Position numbers and translations under genes: made by a program. Source: Mycobacterium sp. AT1 (lineage in GTDB: Bacteria; Actinomycetota; Actinomycetes; Mycobacteriales; Mycobacteriaceae). Taken from it: DNA of 64,000 nucleotides. The DNA lies in the NCBI RefSeq assembly GCF_002043095.1, contig NZ_MVOC01000023.1:1-64000 (forward strand), written 5' to 3'. This document shows positions 1 to 9,412 of this stretch, one piece after another (the stretch's first letter is position 1; each line of letters starts with the position of its first letter). The notes beneath the pieces were generated by a model. The model searched no databases and was not told where the DNA came from. It worked only from the letters and a program-made list of their open reading frames with translations.

Positions 1-443
1 CGGCGTCGACGCCGATCGTCGCGGTGATCGACGGCGACGGGTCGCTGGATCCGCGGGAACTTCCCAAGCTCGTCGAGGAACTGGACCGCGGCGCCGACAT
101 GGCGGTGGGCCGTCGTCGCCCACTACCGGGGGTCGGCTGGCCGTGGCACGCCCGCCTCGGCACGCAGGTGGTGTGCTGGCGACTGCGCACTCGGCACGGC
201 ATCGAGGTGCACGACATTGCGCCCATGCGGGTAGCTCGCCGGGATGCCGTCGTCGGGCTGGGTGTAGAAGATCGCAGATCAGGGTATCCGCTGGAATTGT
301 TGGTCCGAGCAGCTGCCGCGGGTTGGACAGTTGCTGAGCACGACGTCGCGTATGGATCACGTACGGGGGGCAAGTCGAAGGTGAGTGGGTCGGTGCGCGG
401 CAGTGTCCTTGCAATACTTGATTTTTGGCGGGTGATTTCGTGA
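1..443 (+). CDS. Family 2 glycosyltransferase, 3' part (Rv0539-like)
   Basis: Partial gene: the frame is open at the left edge (first full codon at base 3) and ends in TGA at 441. The visible stretch carries a GT-A type DGDGSLDP motif, where the acidic DGD binds the metal and sugar nucleotide in GT2 enzymes, followed by a positively charged GRR segment and a C-terminal part ending LDFWRVIS. I infer a dolichol/polyprenyl-phosphate sugar synthase-like or related transferase, matching Rv0539 by position. Its stop overlaps the GTG start of the next gene (GTGA), so the genes are translationally coupled. The acceptor and sugar cannot be told from the fragment. Confidence 0.85.
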   Translation, partial: ASTPIVAVIDGDGSLDPRELPKLVEELDRGADMAVGRRRPLPGVGWPWHARLGTQVVCWRLRTRHGIEVHDIAPMRVARRDAVVGLGVEDRRSGYPLELLVRAAAAGWTVAEHDVAYGSRTGGKSKVSGSVRGSVLAILDFWRVIS

Positions 444-1126
444 CGGGGGAGTTGTCCGTTGCGGTGCTGGTCGTCGCGAAGGCGCCGGTGCCAGGGCTGG
501 CGAAGACGCGCTTGGCGGCCACCATTGGCAACGCGGCGGCCGCCGACGTCGCCGCGGCTGCGCTGCTTGACACGTTGGACGCCGTCGCGTCCGCTCCCGT
601 CGCCGCACGGGTGGTCGCCATGACAGGTGACCTGGCTGCCGCGAGCCGCAGTGCTGAAATCCGTTCGCGACTGGCCGATTTCACGGTCCTCGAACAACGG
701 GGTGACGGCTTCGCCGAGCGTCTCGTCAACGCCCACGCCGATGCCGCGGTGGCGACCGGCGGGCTGCCCGTGGTGCAGATCGGCATGGACACCCCGCAGG
801 TGACCTCGGAGCTGCTGGCCGAGTGCGGCACCGCGCTGCTGTCCACCGACGCCGTGCTTGGCATGGCCACCGACGGCGGGTGGTGGGTGCTTGGGCTGAC
901 CGATCCCGGTGGCGCCGAGTGCCTGCGGGACGTGCCGATGTCCACCGCCGAGACCGGCGCCGTAACGCTTGCCGCCCTTCGTGACACAGGACTCACCGTG
1001 GGATTGGTATCAGAATTGGCAGACGTCGACACCGTCGACGACGTCGAAGCGGTTCGTCGGGCGTGCCCGCCGGACAGTCGATTCAGTCGGGTGAAGCTGA
1101 CCGTGGAGGTGGGACGTGCTGGGTAA
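440..1126 (+). CDS. DUF2064 / TIGR04282-type glycosyltransferase-like protein (Rv0540-like)
   Basis: About 228 residues with the N-terminal pattern VVAKAPVPGLAKTRLA typical of the DUF2064 (TIGR04282) GT-A fold family related to nucleotidyl/glycosyl transferases, and a QIGMDTPQV and ATDGGWWVLGL region expected in the sugar-nucleotide site. I chose GTG 440 rather than TTG 425 because GTG 440 overlaps the upstream TGA and leaves the N terminus VTGELSVAVLV typical of the family. The 3' end overlaps the methyltransferase start by 11 bases, so the three genes form one operon. The substrate is unknown; the family name mentions arsenosugar synthesis but nothing here supports arsenic chemistry. Confidence 0.85.
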   Translation: MTGELSVAVLVVAKAPVPGLAKTRLAATIGNAAAADVAAAALLDTLDAVASAPVAARVVAMTGDLAAASRSAEIRSRLADFTVLEQRGDGFAERLVNAHADAAVATGGLPVVQIGMDTPQVTSELLAECGTALLSTDAVLGMATDGGWWVLGLTDPGGAECLRDVPMSTAETGAVTLAALRDTGLTVGLVSELADVDTVDDVEAVRRACPPDSRFSRVKLTVEVGRAG

Positions 1127-1748
1127 CCTGTATGACGAGGCGTTGACGGGCGAGCGATGTTGGATTCGCCACGACGACGGCAGCATTCAAGGGCTTCCCG
1201 TGCACAGCTGGCTGCCAGGCGGCAAACGGCTCGACAAGGCCTTCGACGCGGCGGTGCTCGACATGTGTGACGGGCCGACGATCGACTTGGGTTGCGGGCC
1301 TGGACGTTTCGTCGCCCACCTGACCAAGCTGGGCATCCCGGCGCTTGGCGTTGACCAGTCGCAGACCGCCGTGGAGCTGGCGCGCCGCAGCGGCGCTCCT
1401 GCCTTGCGGCGCGACGTCTTCGACCGGCTGCCCGGCATGGGCCGGTGGGGGACGGTGCTCCTGGCCGACGGCAACGTGGGCCTTGGCGGCGACCCGTCGC
1501 GGGTGCTCCGGCGGGCCGGTGAGCTGATGCGCACCGGGGGGCGTTGCGTCGCCGAATTCGACCCGAACATCAGCGGTGTGCAGTCTCGCTGGGTCCGGCT
1601 CGAGTCGGCAACCACCGTCGGGCCGTGGTTCCCGTGGGCGTCGGTCGGCGTCGACTGCGCCAAGCGGCTGGCCGAGGAGGTCGGGCTCGCGGTCAAGGAG
1701 GTTCTGCCGATTGGGCAACGGGTGCTGGCCAGCCTCGCCGCCGCATAG
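1116..1748 (+). CDS. Class I SAM-dependent methyltransferase
   Basis: A 210-residue protein with a clear Rossmann methyltransferase core: motif I IDLGCGPGRFVAHL at about residues 50-63, the acidic GVDQS strand end (motif II), and a GTVLLADGNVGLGGD motif IV. It starts at GTG 1116 inside the end of the DUF2064 gene, so it is the third member of the glycosyltransferase operon. The context suggests methylation of a glycosylated or polyprenyl-linked product, but that is inference from neighbours only. The N-terminal segment LYDEALTGERCW precedes the SAM domain and is not recognised. Confidence 0.85.
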   Translation: MLGNLYDEALTGERCWIRHDDGSIQGLPVHSWLPGGKRLDKAFDAAVLDMCDGPTIDLGCGPGRFVAHLTKLGIPALGVDQSQTAVELARRSGAPALRRDVFDRLPGMGRWGTVLLADGNVGLGGDPSRVLRRAGELMRTGGRCVAEFDPNISGVQSRWVRLESATTVGPWFPWASVGVDCAKRLAEEVGLAVKEVLPIGQRVLASLAAA

Positions 1749-1766
1749 TCGCCTCGTCCGCGAGCG

Positions 1767-1789
1767 GGCGTGTCTGCGGCCGACACGCC
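1767..1789. terminator. Hairpin between convergent genes
   Basis: Perfect 8-bp inverted repeat GGCGTGTC / GACACGCC with a 7-base loop, lying between the stop of the methyltransferase and the stop of the converging membrane-protein gene. No T-run follows on either strand. I read it as a bidirectional terminator of the T-poor kind common in mycobacteria. Confidence 0.55.
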
Positions 1790-1830
1790 GCTTCAGAAGA
1801 GGAGTTCGTGCACGCTCGGCGCGGGTCTGG

Positions 1831-3186
1831 CTACCAGTTCGTCAGAATCAGGTGGTTCAGCGCCAGCGCGCCAATCACGTTGAGGCCCAACCACCATCGC
1901 TGGGACCGCGGCGGCAGCAGCGCCCCGGCGGCGGTCAACCAGATGGTGTATGGCAGCCAGATTCGCTCCACCTCTGCCTTGCTGAGCATGCTCAGGTCGG
2001 CGCAGACGGTGGCCAGCAGCGCGCCGAGGATCAGCAGGTGGACGCCGGAGCGGCCCTTGACGAGCGTCAGGTCGAAGGCGCGTGACACCCCCGCCACGGT
2101 GCCGAGACCGACCGCGCACACCACCGAGGCGAAGTTGGCCCACGCCCAGTATTGGAACGGCCGATTCATCGCGATGCCCTGCCAATACCGTTCCTGCACC
2201 AGGACGTAACCGTCGAACCACCAGAACCCCGCCAGTGCGAAGACCCCGACGACGGCCAGCGCGGCGACCACGGCGGGGATGAGGGCCCGCAGCGCGGAGC
2301 GGACGTCCTTGGCGGCGATCAGCACGGCCACCGCAGGCAGGGAGATCAGGCCGAGTCCGTAGTTGAGGAAGATGCCCCAGCCCAGCAGCAGCCCAGCGCC
2401 GGCACCTGCCAGCAGGGACAGCCGCGTCGTGCCGCGGACGGCGAGCGCCAGCAGTGCCAGTCCCCACGCCGCCACCCCGGCGAAGTACCCGTCGGCCGAC
2501 ACCGCGATCCAGATGGCCGTCGGCGCCACGGCGACGAATGGTGCCGCGCTGCGGGCGATCTCCGCACCGGACAGTGCCCGCACCGCCACCACGATCGCTG
2601 CGGACGCACTCGAGCCGACGAGGAGGCACAGCAGTCCGGCCCATGCACCGCCGCTGAGTCCGATGCGGTCCAACCAGACGAAGGTCAGCAGGGCGCCGGG
2701 CGGGTGGCCGGAGACGTGCGTGATCCACGAATCAGGTTGGAAGTCGAGAATTCTCGACGAGAAGGATCGAAGTGCGTACGGAATGTCGGTGACCGACGGC
2801 ACCTGGCGCAGGTACTCGTTCGACGTCTCGAGGCGGCGGGCGAAGCCGAGCGACCAGCCGTCGACCATCGCGAGTGCGAACGCCCATGCACACGCCGTCG
2901 CCCACGTCACCAACGGCACCGCCCGCCACGGCAGCCGCCGAGCCACCGCGGGTCCCCACAGTGTGGTCCCTAGGCCGATTGCGATCGCGGGGATGGTGCC
3001 CCACCCCACGTGAGCGTCCCACCACCCGAAGATCGGTGCGGCCTGGGCGAACATCTCGATCTGGCGCGGCGTGCTGTTGATCAGCGGCGTGACGATCCCC
3101 AGATTCAGATGGGGGACCGCGAACGCCGCGGCCACCAGCACGACGGCCAAGACGGCGGCGACGATCTCGCGGCGAGCTGACTTCAC
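1831..3186 (-). CDS. Polytopic integral membrane protein (Rv0541c-like)
   Basis: A 451-residue protein with about ten to eleven hydrophobic helices separated by short loops, and a long non-membrane loop after the third helix (FARRLETSNEYLRQVPSV to HVSGHPPGALL). Length and layout match Rv0541c of M. tuberculosis (449 residues as recalled), also found between the DUF2064 gene and menE. The architecture resembles GT-C membrane glycosyltransferases, but I see no clear DXD-type motif in the first loop, so this is only a suggestion. Start is GTG 3186; TAGGGT lies 8 bases upstream, so a leaderless message is possible. Confidence 0.8.
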   Translation of the reverse strand: MKSARREIVAAVLAVVLVAAAFAVPHLNLGIVTPLINSTPRQIEMFAQAAPIFGWWDAHVGWGTIPAIAIGLGTTLWGPAVARRLPWRAVPLVTWATACAWAFALAMVDGWSLGFARRLETSNEYLRQVPSVTDIPYALRSFSSRILDFQPDSWITHVSGHPPGALLTFVWLDRIGLSGGAWAGLLCLLVGSSASAAIVVAVRALSGAEIARSAAPFVAVAPTAIWIAVSADGYFAGVAAWGLALLALAVRGTTRLSLLAGAGAGLLLGWGIFLNYGLGLISLPAVAVLIAAKDVRSALRALIPAVVAALAVVGVFALAGFWWFDGYVLVQERYWQGIAMNRPFQYWAWANFASVVCAVGLGTVAGVSRAFDLTLVKGRSGVHLLILGALLATVCADLSMLSKAEVERIWLPYTIWLTAAGALLPPRSQRWWLGLNVIGALALNHLILTNW

Positions 3187-3254
3187 GCCTACCCACCCTA
3201 GGCGTGGTGGCTGTCGGGTTGCCGTGACGTCTCTCTGACGGCGGCCCCGCTAAC

Positions 3255-4064
3255 TCAGCTGTCGCGCCACTTCACCATCTGTTCGATGGTCGTGAAGTCG
3301 TACCCGTCGGCGTCGGGGTGGATCTCGGTGGTGAACAGCGTGACGCCTGCGTCGCGGTAGGCGTCGGCACTCGCGGCGTCCTCCCAGACCGAGGAACGTT
3401 CGACGTCGGAGTCCTTGCGGCCGTTGGCTTCGGCCAACTCCCCGACGACGTCGCTGGCCTTGCGGAACCTTTCGACGGGCAGGAAGCTGTGCCAGATGTC
3501 GGCGTGCTTGGCGACCGCGGGGATGGTGCGCTTGACGCCCGATCCGCCGATCAGAATCGGGATGTCGCGAACCGGCGCGGGGTTCAGCGCACGCAACCGG
3601 CGCTCGATGCGGTCGAGGCTCTCGTCGAAGAGGTCGAAGCGCGACCTCACCGTGCCGAAGTCGTAACCGTATGTGGTGTAGTCCTTTTCATACCAGCCAG
3701 CGCCAAGGCCCAGGACCAGGCGGCCGCCGCTGATGTGGTCGACGGTGCGGGCCATGTCGGCGAGCAGGTCCGGATTGCGGTAGCCGACGCCGGTGACCAG
3801 CAGGCCGATTTCCGCGTGCGAGGTGATCTCGCCCCAGGAGGCCAGGGCCGTCCAGCCCTCGAAGTTCGGGATGTCCGGCTGCACCTGCGACAGCACCGGC
3901 GAGCCGTCGACCCTGCCGTCGAAGGCCGGGGCGTGGAAGTGGTCGTAGCCGAAGATGACGTCGACGCCGATGTTCTCGGCGCGCAGCACGGCCTCCCGCC
4001 AACTGCGGTAGTCGGGGGCTCCACCCGGCCAGAGTTGAACGCCTACGCGGGTGGGTCGGGTCAT
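3255..4064 (-). CDS. LLM class F420-dependent oxidoreductase
   Basis: A 269-residue luciferase-like monooxygenase-fold protein. Signatures are the N-terminal RVGVQLWPGGAPDY strand, the ADMARTVDHISGGRLVLGLGAGW segment (residues about 100-122), in which SGGRLVLGLGAGW is typical of F420-dependent LLM enzymes, and PILIGGSGVKRTIPAVAKHAD further on. It probably uses F420 to reduce or oxidise a small molecule; the substrate cannot be read. I chose ATG 4064 because AGGAG lies at proper spacing before it; an upstream start at 4094 would only add an unconserved leader. It is divergent from the exo/endonuclease-phosphatase gene. Confidence 0.85.
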   Translation of the reverse strand: MTRPTRVGVQLWPGGAPDYRSWREAVLRAENIGVDVIFGYDHFHAPAFDGRVDGSPVLSQVQPDIPNFEGWTALASWGEITSHAEIGLLVTGVGYRNPDLLADMARTVDHISGGRLVLGLGAGWYEKDYTTYGYDFGTVRSRFDLFDESLDRIERRLRALNPAPVRDIPILIGGSGVKRTIPAVAKHADIWHSFLPVERFRKASDVVGELAEANGRKDSDVERSSVWEDAASADAYRDAGVTLFTTEIHPDADGYDFTTIEQMVKWRDS

Positions 4065-4206
4065 GCGCGCTCCTGGGACTGGACGACGGGTCACCCAGGG
4101 TCAATAGGGCTCGTAGACCGTTTATTCCAAGACCGTCACGATGCTCAGACGTTCCACGAGGAACAGGAAGGCCGTCGCGCAGGGCATCTTGGTGGGTGGC
4201 CATATT

Positions 4207-4221
4207 GGGTACCTAGTACCC
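4207..4221. promoter_or_regulatory. 15-bp palindrome at a start codon
   Basis: GGGTAC-CTA-GTACCC, a perfect 6-bp inverted repeat with 3-base centre, ends one base before the ATG of the exonuclease/phosphatase gene. No Shine-Dalgarno sequence is visible there. The palindrome could be an operator covering the transcription start or a small hairpin limiting translation. Confidence 0.4.
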
Positions 4222-4222
4222 C

Positions 4223-4990
4223 ATGCGGCTCGCGACATTCAACATCCTGCACGGCAGAACGGTGGGTGACGGCGTCGTCGACGTGCAGAGGCTCCAAGAC
4301 TGCGTGCGGGCCGTCGACGCCGACGTGCTGGCACTTCAGGAGGTCGACGTCGACCAGCCGCGCTCCAACCTGGTCGACCTGACCGCCGCCGCGGCCGAGG
4401 CGATGGGCGCGGTCACCCATCGGTTCGTCGCGGCGATCGCCGGCACGCCCGGCGCCACCTGGAGCGCCGCCACCGGTGACGAACAGCCGGGGGCGGCGGC
4501 GTACGGCATCTCGCTGCTGTCCCGGTTCCCCGCGACGTCGTGGCAGGTGGTGCGCATGCCGCGCCTCCCGGTCAAGGTGCCGGTGTATCTGCGTGACGCC
4601 AACCGAGTGATCATCGTCGACGAGGAGCCGCGTGCCGCGGTGATCGGATGTTTCGAGACTCCGCTTGGCCCGCTCACCGTCGCCAACACCCACCTGTCCT
4701 TCGTGCCGGGGTGGAACCGGCGCCAACTGCGACGGCTCGTCCGCGACCTGCGTGGCCTGCCGGGCCCGCACGTGCTCGCCGGTGATCTCAACCTCGGGCC
4801 GGCCGCGGTGCGGCGCTACTCGGGTATGCGCGCTCTCGCCACGGCGCCGACCTTTCCCCATGACGCGCCGAGCCGGCAGCTCGACCATCTGTTGACCGAC
4901 GACGACGGCCTGATCGCGACGGGAGCCCTGGCGCCGGAGATGCCGATCTCCGATCACCGGCCGCTGATCGTGGAGATCGAGCGCCGGTAG
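4223..4990 (+). CDS. Endonuclease/exonuclease/phosphatase (EEP) family protein
   Basis: A 255-residue EEP-superfamily enzyme with all signature blocks in order: TFNILH (Asn7), ALQEVD with metal-binding Glu40, VANTHLSF, VLAGDLNL (Asp and Asn of the active site), RQLDHLL and the terminal SDHRPLIVEI with catalytic Asp-His. These residues build the Mg-dependent phosphodiesterase site shared by exonuclease III, DNase I and sphingomyelinase/inositol phosphatases. No signal peptide is seen, so it likely acts in the cytoplasm; the substrate class is not resolved. Predicted start ATG 4223 sits directly after a palindrome and lacks a ribosome site. Confidence 0.88.
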   Translation: MRLATFNILHGRTVGDGVVDVQRLQDCVRAVDADVLALQEVDVDQPRSNLVDLTAAAAEAMGAVTHRFVAAIAGTPGATWSAATGDEQPGAAAYGISLLSRFPATSWQVVRMPRLPVKVPVYLRDANRVIIVDEEPRAAVIGCFETPLGPLTVANTHLSFVPGWNRRQLRRLVRDLRGLPGPHVLAGDLNLGPAAVRRYSGMRALATAPTFPHDAPSRQLDHLLTDDDGLIATGALAPEMPISDHRPLIVEIERR

Positions 4991-5119
4991 CTGCCGGTGC
5001 GCTCGGGCGATGACCGGACGGACCGAGCTGGCACCCGCACCCATAGGTGTTTGGGACCGTTCGACCGGGGTAGGACGCCAGAGCAGTCGCAACATTTCAG
5101 GAGCCATTCAGGAGCCCAG

Positions 5120-5779
5120 GTGCGGACGGACTTTCGACAGCAGCTCGAGTCGTTGCAGGCCGACCTCGGCGCGATGTGCGCACTGGCCGGTGATGCGGTC
5201 GGTCGGGCCACCCGCGGACTGCTCGAGGTCGACGCCGAGACGGCCCGCGAGGTGGCCGACGACAACGAGCGGCTTCGTTTGCTGCACAACACGGTGGAGC
5301 GTCGCACCCTCGGAATCCTGGCGAAGCAGGCGCCGGTGGCCGGTGACCTCCGCAGGGTGGTGACCGCGATCCGCGTCGCGGCCGACGCCGACCGCATGGG
5401 GGGACTCGCCGCCCACGTCGCCAAGGTCAGCCTGCGCCGTCATCCGGCATCGGCGATACCACGGGAGCTACACGCCCGGTTCGACGAAATGGGCTCCACG
5501 GCAGTGGGTCTCGCCGAGTGCTGCCGCGACATCCTGACCACGGGCGACTGCTCGCAGGCACTTCGGGTCAGAGCCGAGGACCGTGTGATGGAGACGATGC
5601 ACCGGGAGTTGTTCGGAGAGGTGATGAGTCCTGGTTGGTCTCATGGTGCCGTCGTCGCCTCCGACGTCGTCCTCCTCGGGCGGTTCTACGGCCGGTTCGC
5701 CGACCACGCTGACGAGATCGCGCGACGGATGGTGTTCCAAGCCAGCGGTGCGGCGCTCGCCCGCGAACCGGCCATCTGA
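5120..5779 (+). CDS. PhoU-family phosphate signalling protein (PhoY-like paralogue)
   Basis: A 219-residue all-helical PhoU protein with the duplicated three-helix architecture. Both metal-binding motifs are visible: DADRMGGLAAHVA in the first half and RFADHADEIARR in the second, plus the conserved KQAPVAGDLR. PhoU proteins link phosphate transport by Pst to the sensor kinase (SenX3 in mycobacteria) and hold phosphate-starvation signalling off when phosphate is ample. GTG 5120 is chosen because AGGAG lies at 5110-5114 and the N terminus VRTDFRQQLE matches PhoY proteins. It stands alone, without pst genes; mycobacteria usually carry more than one copy. Confidence 0.88.
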   Translation: MRTDFRQQLESLQADLGAMCALAGDAVGRATRGLLEVDAETAREVADDNERLRLLHNTVERRTLGILAKQAPVAGDLRRVVTAIRVAADADRMGGLAAHVAKVSLRRHPASAIPRELHARFDEMGSTAVGLAECCRDILTTGDCSQALRVRAEDRVMETMHRELFGEVMSPGWSHGAVVASDVVLLGRFYGRFADHADEIARRMVFQASGAALAREPAI

Positions 5780-5832
5780 CGCCGCGTCGCTACCGTTCAC
5801 TAGCGGGCGGGGGTCGACGCTGGTCGGCTGCT

Positions 5833-7017
5833 CTAGGTTCCGGTTCGGGTGGTCTGCACCGGCGCGGGTCGGCCATCGGCGATCAACCCTTCGCCGAGGT
5901 CGTAGTCGTCGTCGGCATTGCACGTCAGCACGCCGACGGTCTTGCCTGCTGCTTCGTACCAAACCGTGAACCCGTCGTCGTGGTCGACGACCCGGCTGGC
6001 GTCGTAGCCGTCGCCCCAGGCGTGGTACTTGACCGCGGTGTCGCCGATCGTCGACCAGAAGCCAGGCACGGCGTGCCAAGTGGCCGTGACGCCTGCCGCC
6101 TGAGCGCCCGCGACGTCGCCGTGGTCGACGGCGTCCTGCCAGTGCTCGACGGCGACGTGTCGACCAGCGGCGGTGTTGAAGGCGAATGCGACGTCGCCGG
6201 CGGCGTACACGTCGGGAGCCGAGGTCCGCATGTCCGCCCCGACGACGATGCGGGAGTCCCGCACGTTGAGTCCGGCGGCGGAGGCGATCTCGCTGTGCGG
6301 TGTGACACCGGTCGCGGCGAGCACCAGATCGCAGTCGACTGTCACGCCGTCGTCCAGTCGCACACCCGACTCGTCGACCGACGTCACCGACGTTCCCGAC
6401 ACGTACCGCACGCCCGTTGCCGTCACCAGGTCGAGCAGGCGGCGGCCCGCCTCCGCGCCGAGACGCTTCTCCTGCGGCACGTCGTCGGGGGCCACCAACG
6501 TGACCGACAGTCCACGCATGGCCAGCGACGCCGCGGCCTCGCATCCGATGAAGCCAGCTCCGATCACGACGGCCGACTTCGCGTCGGCGGCGGCGTCGCG
6601 GAGCCGACGCGCGTCGGCCAGTGCGCGCAGCAGGAGCGCCCGCTCACCGCCGGGCACCGGCAGTGGCGACGGTCCGGCACCGCAGGCAAGCACCAAGGCG
6701 CCGTAGGGAATTCGCTCCCCGTCGACGGTGACCATGTGCGCGTCGACGTCAATCTCGGTCACGGGCTTGCCGTGGCGAAGGTCGACGTCACGGTCGACGA
6801 ACCACTCCGGCGGGTGGAGGAACAGTTCGTCGCCGTCCGCCACCTCATCCAGGTCACCGCGTAGGAAGTCCTTGCTCAGCGGCGGGCGCTCGTACGGCAG
6901 GTCGGGGTCGGCGCTCAGCACCAGTACCGGTCCTTCGCCACCGTTGCGGCGATACGACCCGGCGGCGCTGATGCCCGCTGGACCACTTCCGACGACGACC
7001 AATCCCGCTGCGCTCAT
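5833..7017 (-). CDS. FAD/NAD(P)-dependent ferredoxin-reductase-like oxidoreductase
   Basis: A 394-residue protein of the two-dinucleotide-binding-domain reductase family. It has the FAD motif VVVGSGPAGISAAGSYR at the N terminus, the PYERPPLSK signature of rubredoxin/ferredoxin reductases of oxygenase systems, a second GAGFIGCEAAASLA motif for NAD(P)H in the middle, and DVYAAGDVAFAFN closing the FAD site. It probably passes electrons from NAD(P)H to a ferredoxin or similar carrier, but no ferredoxin gene is adjacent. It follows the GH65 gene by about 35 bases on the same strand. A GTG at 7047 is an alternative start with a weak GGTGAG ribosome site. Confidence 0.85.
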   Translation of the reverse strand: MSAAGLVVVGSGPAGISAAGSYRRNGGEGPVLVLSADPDLPYERPPLSKDFLRGDLDEVADGDELFLHPPEWFVDRDVDLRHGKPVTEIDVDAHMVTVDGERIPYGALVLACGAGPSPLPVPGGERALLLRALADARRLRDAAADAKSAVVIGAGFIGCEAAASLAMRGLSVTLVAPDDVPQEKRLGAEAGRRLLDLVTATGVRYVSGTSVTSVDESGVRLDDGVTVDCDLVLAATGVTPHSEIASAAGLNVRDSRIVVGADMRTSAPDVYAAGDVAFAFNTAAGRHVAVEHWQDAVDHGDVAGAQAAGVTATWHAVPGFWSTIGDTAVKYHAWGDGYDASRVVDHDDGFTVWYEAAGKTVGVLTCNADDDYDLGEGLIADGRPAPVQTTRTGT

Positions 7018-7051
7018 CCTGGGCTCATACCCACTCCCTGGCGCCACACAC

Positions 7052-9412
7052 TCACCGCAGGCGGCGCTGCGGTCTGCGGCCAGCCGGTTGTCGTGGCTCT
7101 GGCAGCGACGGGGCGTGTTCCTGCAATCGCACCGTGGTGGGCTCCTCGCTGCTCAGGTCGAGCTCGGCGCCGGCGTGACGAATGGTCAGGCGAGCGCCGT
7201 CGCTGCCGTCGCACGGGGACAGTCCGTAGACCACGTCGCCGTGGTTGGCGTCGACGGTGACCCGAAGTCCTCGCCACCGGATGCGAAACCGCAGCCGGGT
7301 GATTTGCTCGGGCAGGTGTGGGTCGAGTTCGAGCACGCCGTCGTCGTCGCGCAGGCCGCCGAAGCCGGCGACGAGCGCCGTCCACGCTCCCGCGAGCGAC
7401 GCCATGTGCAGGCCGTCGCGGGTGTTGTCGTGCAGGTTGCGTAGATCGATCAACGCCGCTTCGTAGGCGTAGTCGTGGGCCAGCTCGAGATGTCCGACCT
7501 CGGCGCACAACACGGCCTGGGTGGACGCCGACAGCGACGAGTCGCGCACCATGCGCGGCTCGTAGTAGTCGACGTTGCGGGCCTTCTGTTCGGGGGTGAA
7601 CGCGTGGCTCTGCCAGTGCATCGCCAGCACGAGGTCGGCCTGCTTGATCACCTGCGCCGGGTAGAGCCGGACATAGGGTTCGTGCAGGAGCAGCGGATAC
7701 GACGTGTTGTCGTCGAAGTCCCACTCGCGCAACGTGGTAAACCCCTCACACTGCTGGTGGACGCCAAGGCCTTCGTCGACTGGCACGTGCACGGCGTCGG
7801 CAGCGTCTCGCCAGGCTGCGGTCTCCTCGGTGGTGACGCCAAGGGCGCGGGCGCGCTCGGAATGGCGACCGCACGCCGCCGCCGCGATGCGCAGGTTGTC
7901 CGCGGCCATCAAGTTGGTGAAGACGTTGTCCCGCACCACCGCCGTGTACTCGTCGGGCCCCGTCACCCCGTCGAGGTGCCAGCGGCCGTGGCGGTCGTGG
8001 TGCCCGAGCGACACCCATAGCCGCGCCGTCTCGATCAGCACTTCGAGTCCGCAGTCCTCCTCGAGCGACTGGTCCCCGGTGACGACGCGATAGCGCTCGA
8101 ACGCGACGGCGATGTCGGCGTTGACGTGCCATGCCGCGGTCCCGGCCGGCCAGTACGCCGAGCACTCCTGCCCGCGGATGGTGCGCCAGGGAAAGCTGGC
8201 GCCGGCCAGGTCCAGTTCAGCGGCCCTGGCCCGGGCCAGGTCGAGGGTCGTCGCCCGCCAGCGCAGGGCGTCGGCGGCGGCGTGTGGATGGGTGTAGGTC
8301 AGCACCGGCAGCACGAAACCCTCGGTGTCCCAGAAGGCGTGCCCGTCATAGCCCGTTCCGGTGAGTCCCTTTCCCGGAATGGCTCGCCGCTCGGCCCGCG
8401 CGCTGGCCTGCAGCACGTGGAACAGCCCGAAACGCACCGCCTGCTGAATCTCCGGATCACCCTCCACTTCGACGTCGGCGTTGTCCCAGAAGTCGTCGAG
8501 GTACGCGCGTTGGGCGTCGAGCAGGCCCTGCCAGCCGGTGTACCTCGCCCCGGTGAGTGCTCCGGCGACCTGGTCGTGCAGCGCGGGCCGGGAGCGCAGG
8601 CTGGACCAGCCGTACGCCAGATACTTGACGACGCGCAGTTTCTGACCGGGACGCAGGCCGCAGATCACCGTCGTGCGGGCCAGGTCGTCCCAGCACTCGG
8701 TGTGGGTTTCGACGCGGCCGGGGACGTCGACGTCGTGGTCCATGGCGGCGGCCATCGTCAGTTCGCTTTGCCGGGTGCGGTGGATGAGGACGGCGCGCCC
8801 GCCGTCGCAGTCGTGCGAGACGGGTTCCAGTGGCCTCTCCAGCAGCGCCGCCGCCCGCGGATCCTCCGACGTCTCGGGCTGATCCTCGTTGGCCACCAGT
8901 TCCGATTGGATTGTCACCCTGGTGAATTCGTCGACCGCCTCGACGACGTATTCGACGGCGGCGACGCCGCGTTGGGCGAGGGACACCAACCGGGTGCTGG
9001 TCACGTCGATCAGCCGCCCGGCCGGTGAACGCCAACGGACGCTGCGAGTCAGCGTTCCTGCGCGGAAGTCGAGGGTTCGTTCGTGGTGCTGCAACTCGCC
9101 GTATCGGACGTCGAACGGCTCGTCGTCGACCATCAGCCGCAGGATCTTGCCGTTGGTGACGTCGACGAGGGTCTGGCCCTCCTCGGGGTAGCCGAAGCCC
9201 GCCTCGGCGTACGGCAGCGGTCGAATCTCGAAGAACGAGTTGAGGTAGGTCCCCGGTGCGCCGTGGGGTTCGCCTTCGTCGAGGTTCCCGCGAAGACCGA
9301 TGTGGCCGTTGGACAATGCGAACAGGGACTCGGACTGGGCGAGGACGTCGAGGTTCAGCGACGTCTCGCGAAGGCACCACGGTTCCACCGGATAGGTGGC
9401 GTCGACCGTCAT
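7052..9412 (-). CDS. Glycoside hydrolase family 65 (maltose/trehalose/kojibiose phosphorylase type)
   Basis: A 786-residue GH65 enzyme. The N-terminal beta-sandwich domain (about 1-270) precedes an (alpha/alpha)6 barrel. The general acid lies in GPDEY (Glu488), and the phosphate-binding region is seen in [11 protein letters not shown] and [15 protein letters not shown]65 enzymes phosphorolyse alpha-glucosides to beta-glucose-1-phosphate, and the upstream gene encodes a beta-phosphoglucomutase-like HAD, the classic partner; the two overlap by four bases (ATGA). The same pair is found as Rv3401/Rv3400 in M. tuberculosis. Whether the substrate is trehalose, maltose or another disaccharide cannot be read. 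Confidence 0.9.
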   Translation of the reverse strand: MTVDATYPVEPWCLRETSLNLDVLAQSESLFALSNGHIGLRGNLDEGEPHGAPGTYLNSFFEIRPLPYAEAGFGYPEEGQTLVDVTNGKILRLMVDDEPFDVRYGELQHHERTLDFRAGTLTRSVRWRSPAGRLIDVTSTRLVSLAQRGVAAVEYVVEAVDEFTRVTIQSELVANEDQPETSEDPRAAALLERPLEPVSHDCDGGRAVLIHRTRQSELTMAAAMDHDVDVPGRVETHTECWDDLARTTVICGLRPGQKLRVVKYLAYGWSSLRSRPALHDQVAGALTGARYTGWQGLLDAQRAYLDDFWDNADVEVEGDPEIQQAVRFGLFHVLQASARAERRAIPGKGLTGTGYDGHAFWDTEGFVLPVLTYTHPHAAADALRWRATTLDLARARAAELDLAGASFPWRTIRGQECSAYWPAGTAAWHVNADIAVAFERYRVVTGDQSLEEDCGLEVLIETARLWVSLGHHDRHGRWHLDGVTGPDEYTAVVRDNVFTNLMAADNLRIAAAACGRHSERARALGVTTEETAAWRDAADAVHVPVDEGLGVHQQCEGFTTLREWDFDDNTSYPLLLHEPYVRLYPAQVIKQADLVLAMHWQSHAFTPEQKARNVDYYEPRMVRDSSLSASTQAVLCAEVGHLELAHDYAYEAALIDLRNLHDNTRDGLHMASLAGAWTALVAGFGGLRDDDGVLELDPHLPEQITRLRFRIRWRGLRVTVDANHGDVVYGLSPCDGSDGARLTIRHAGAELDLSSEEPTTVRLQEHAPSLPEPRQPAGRRPQRRLR

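Noticed and set aside
5780-5832. CGCTA-N8-TAGCG between phoU-like and reductase genes as a terminator.
   Set aside because: A five-base stem is too weak to claim.
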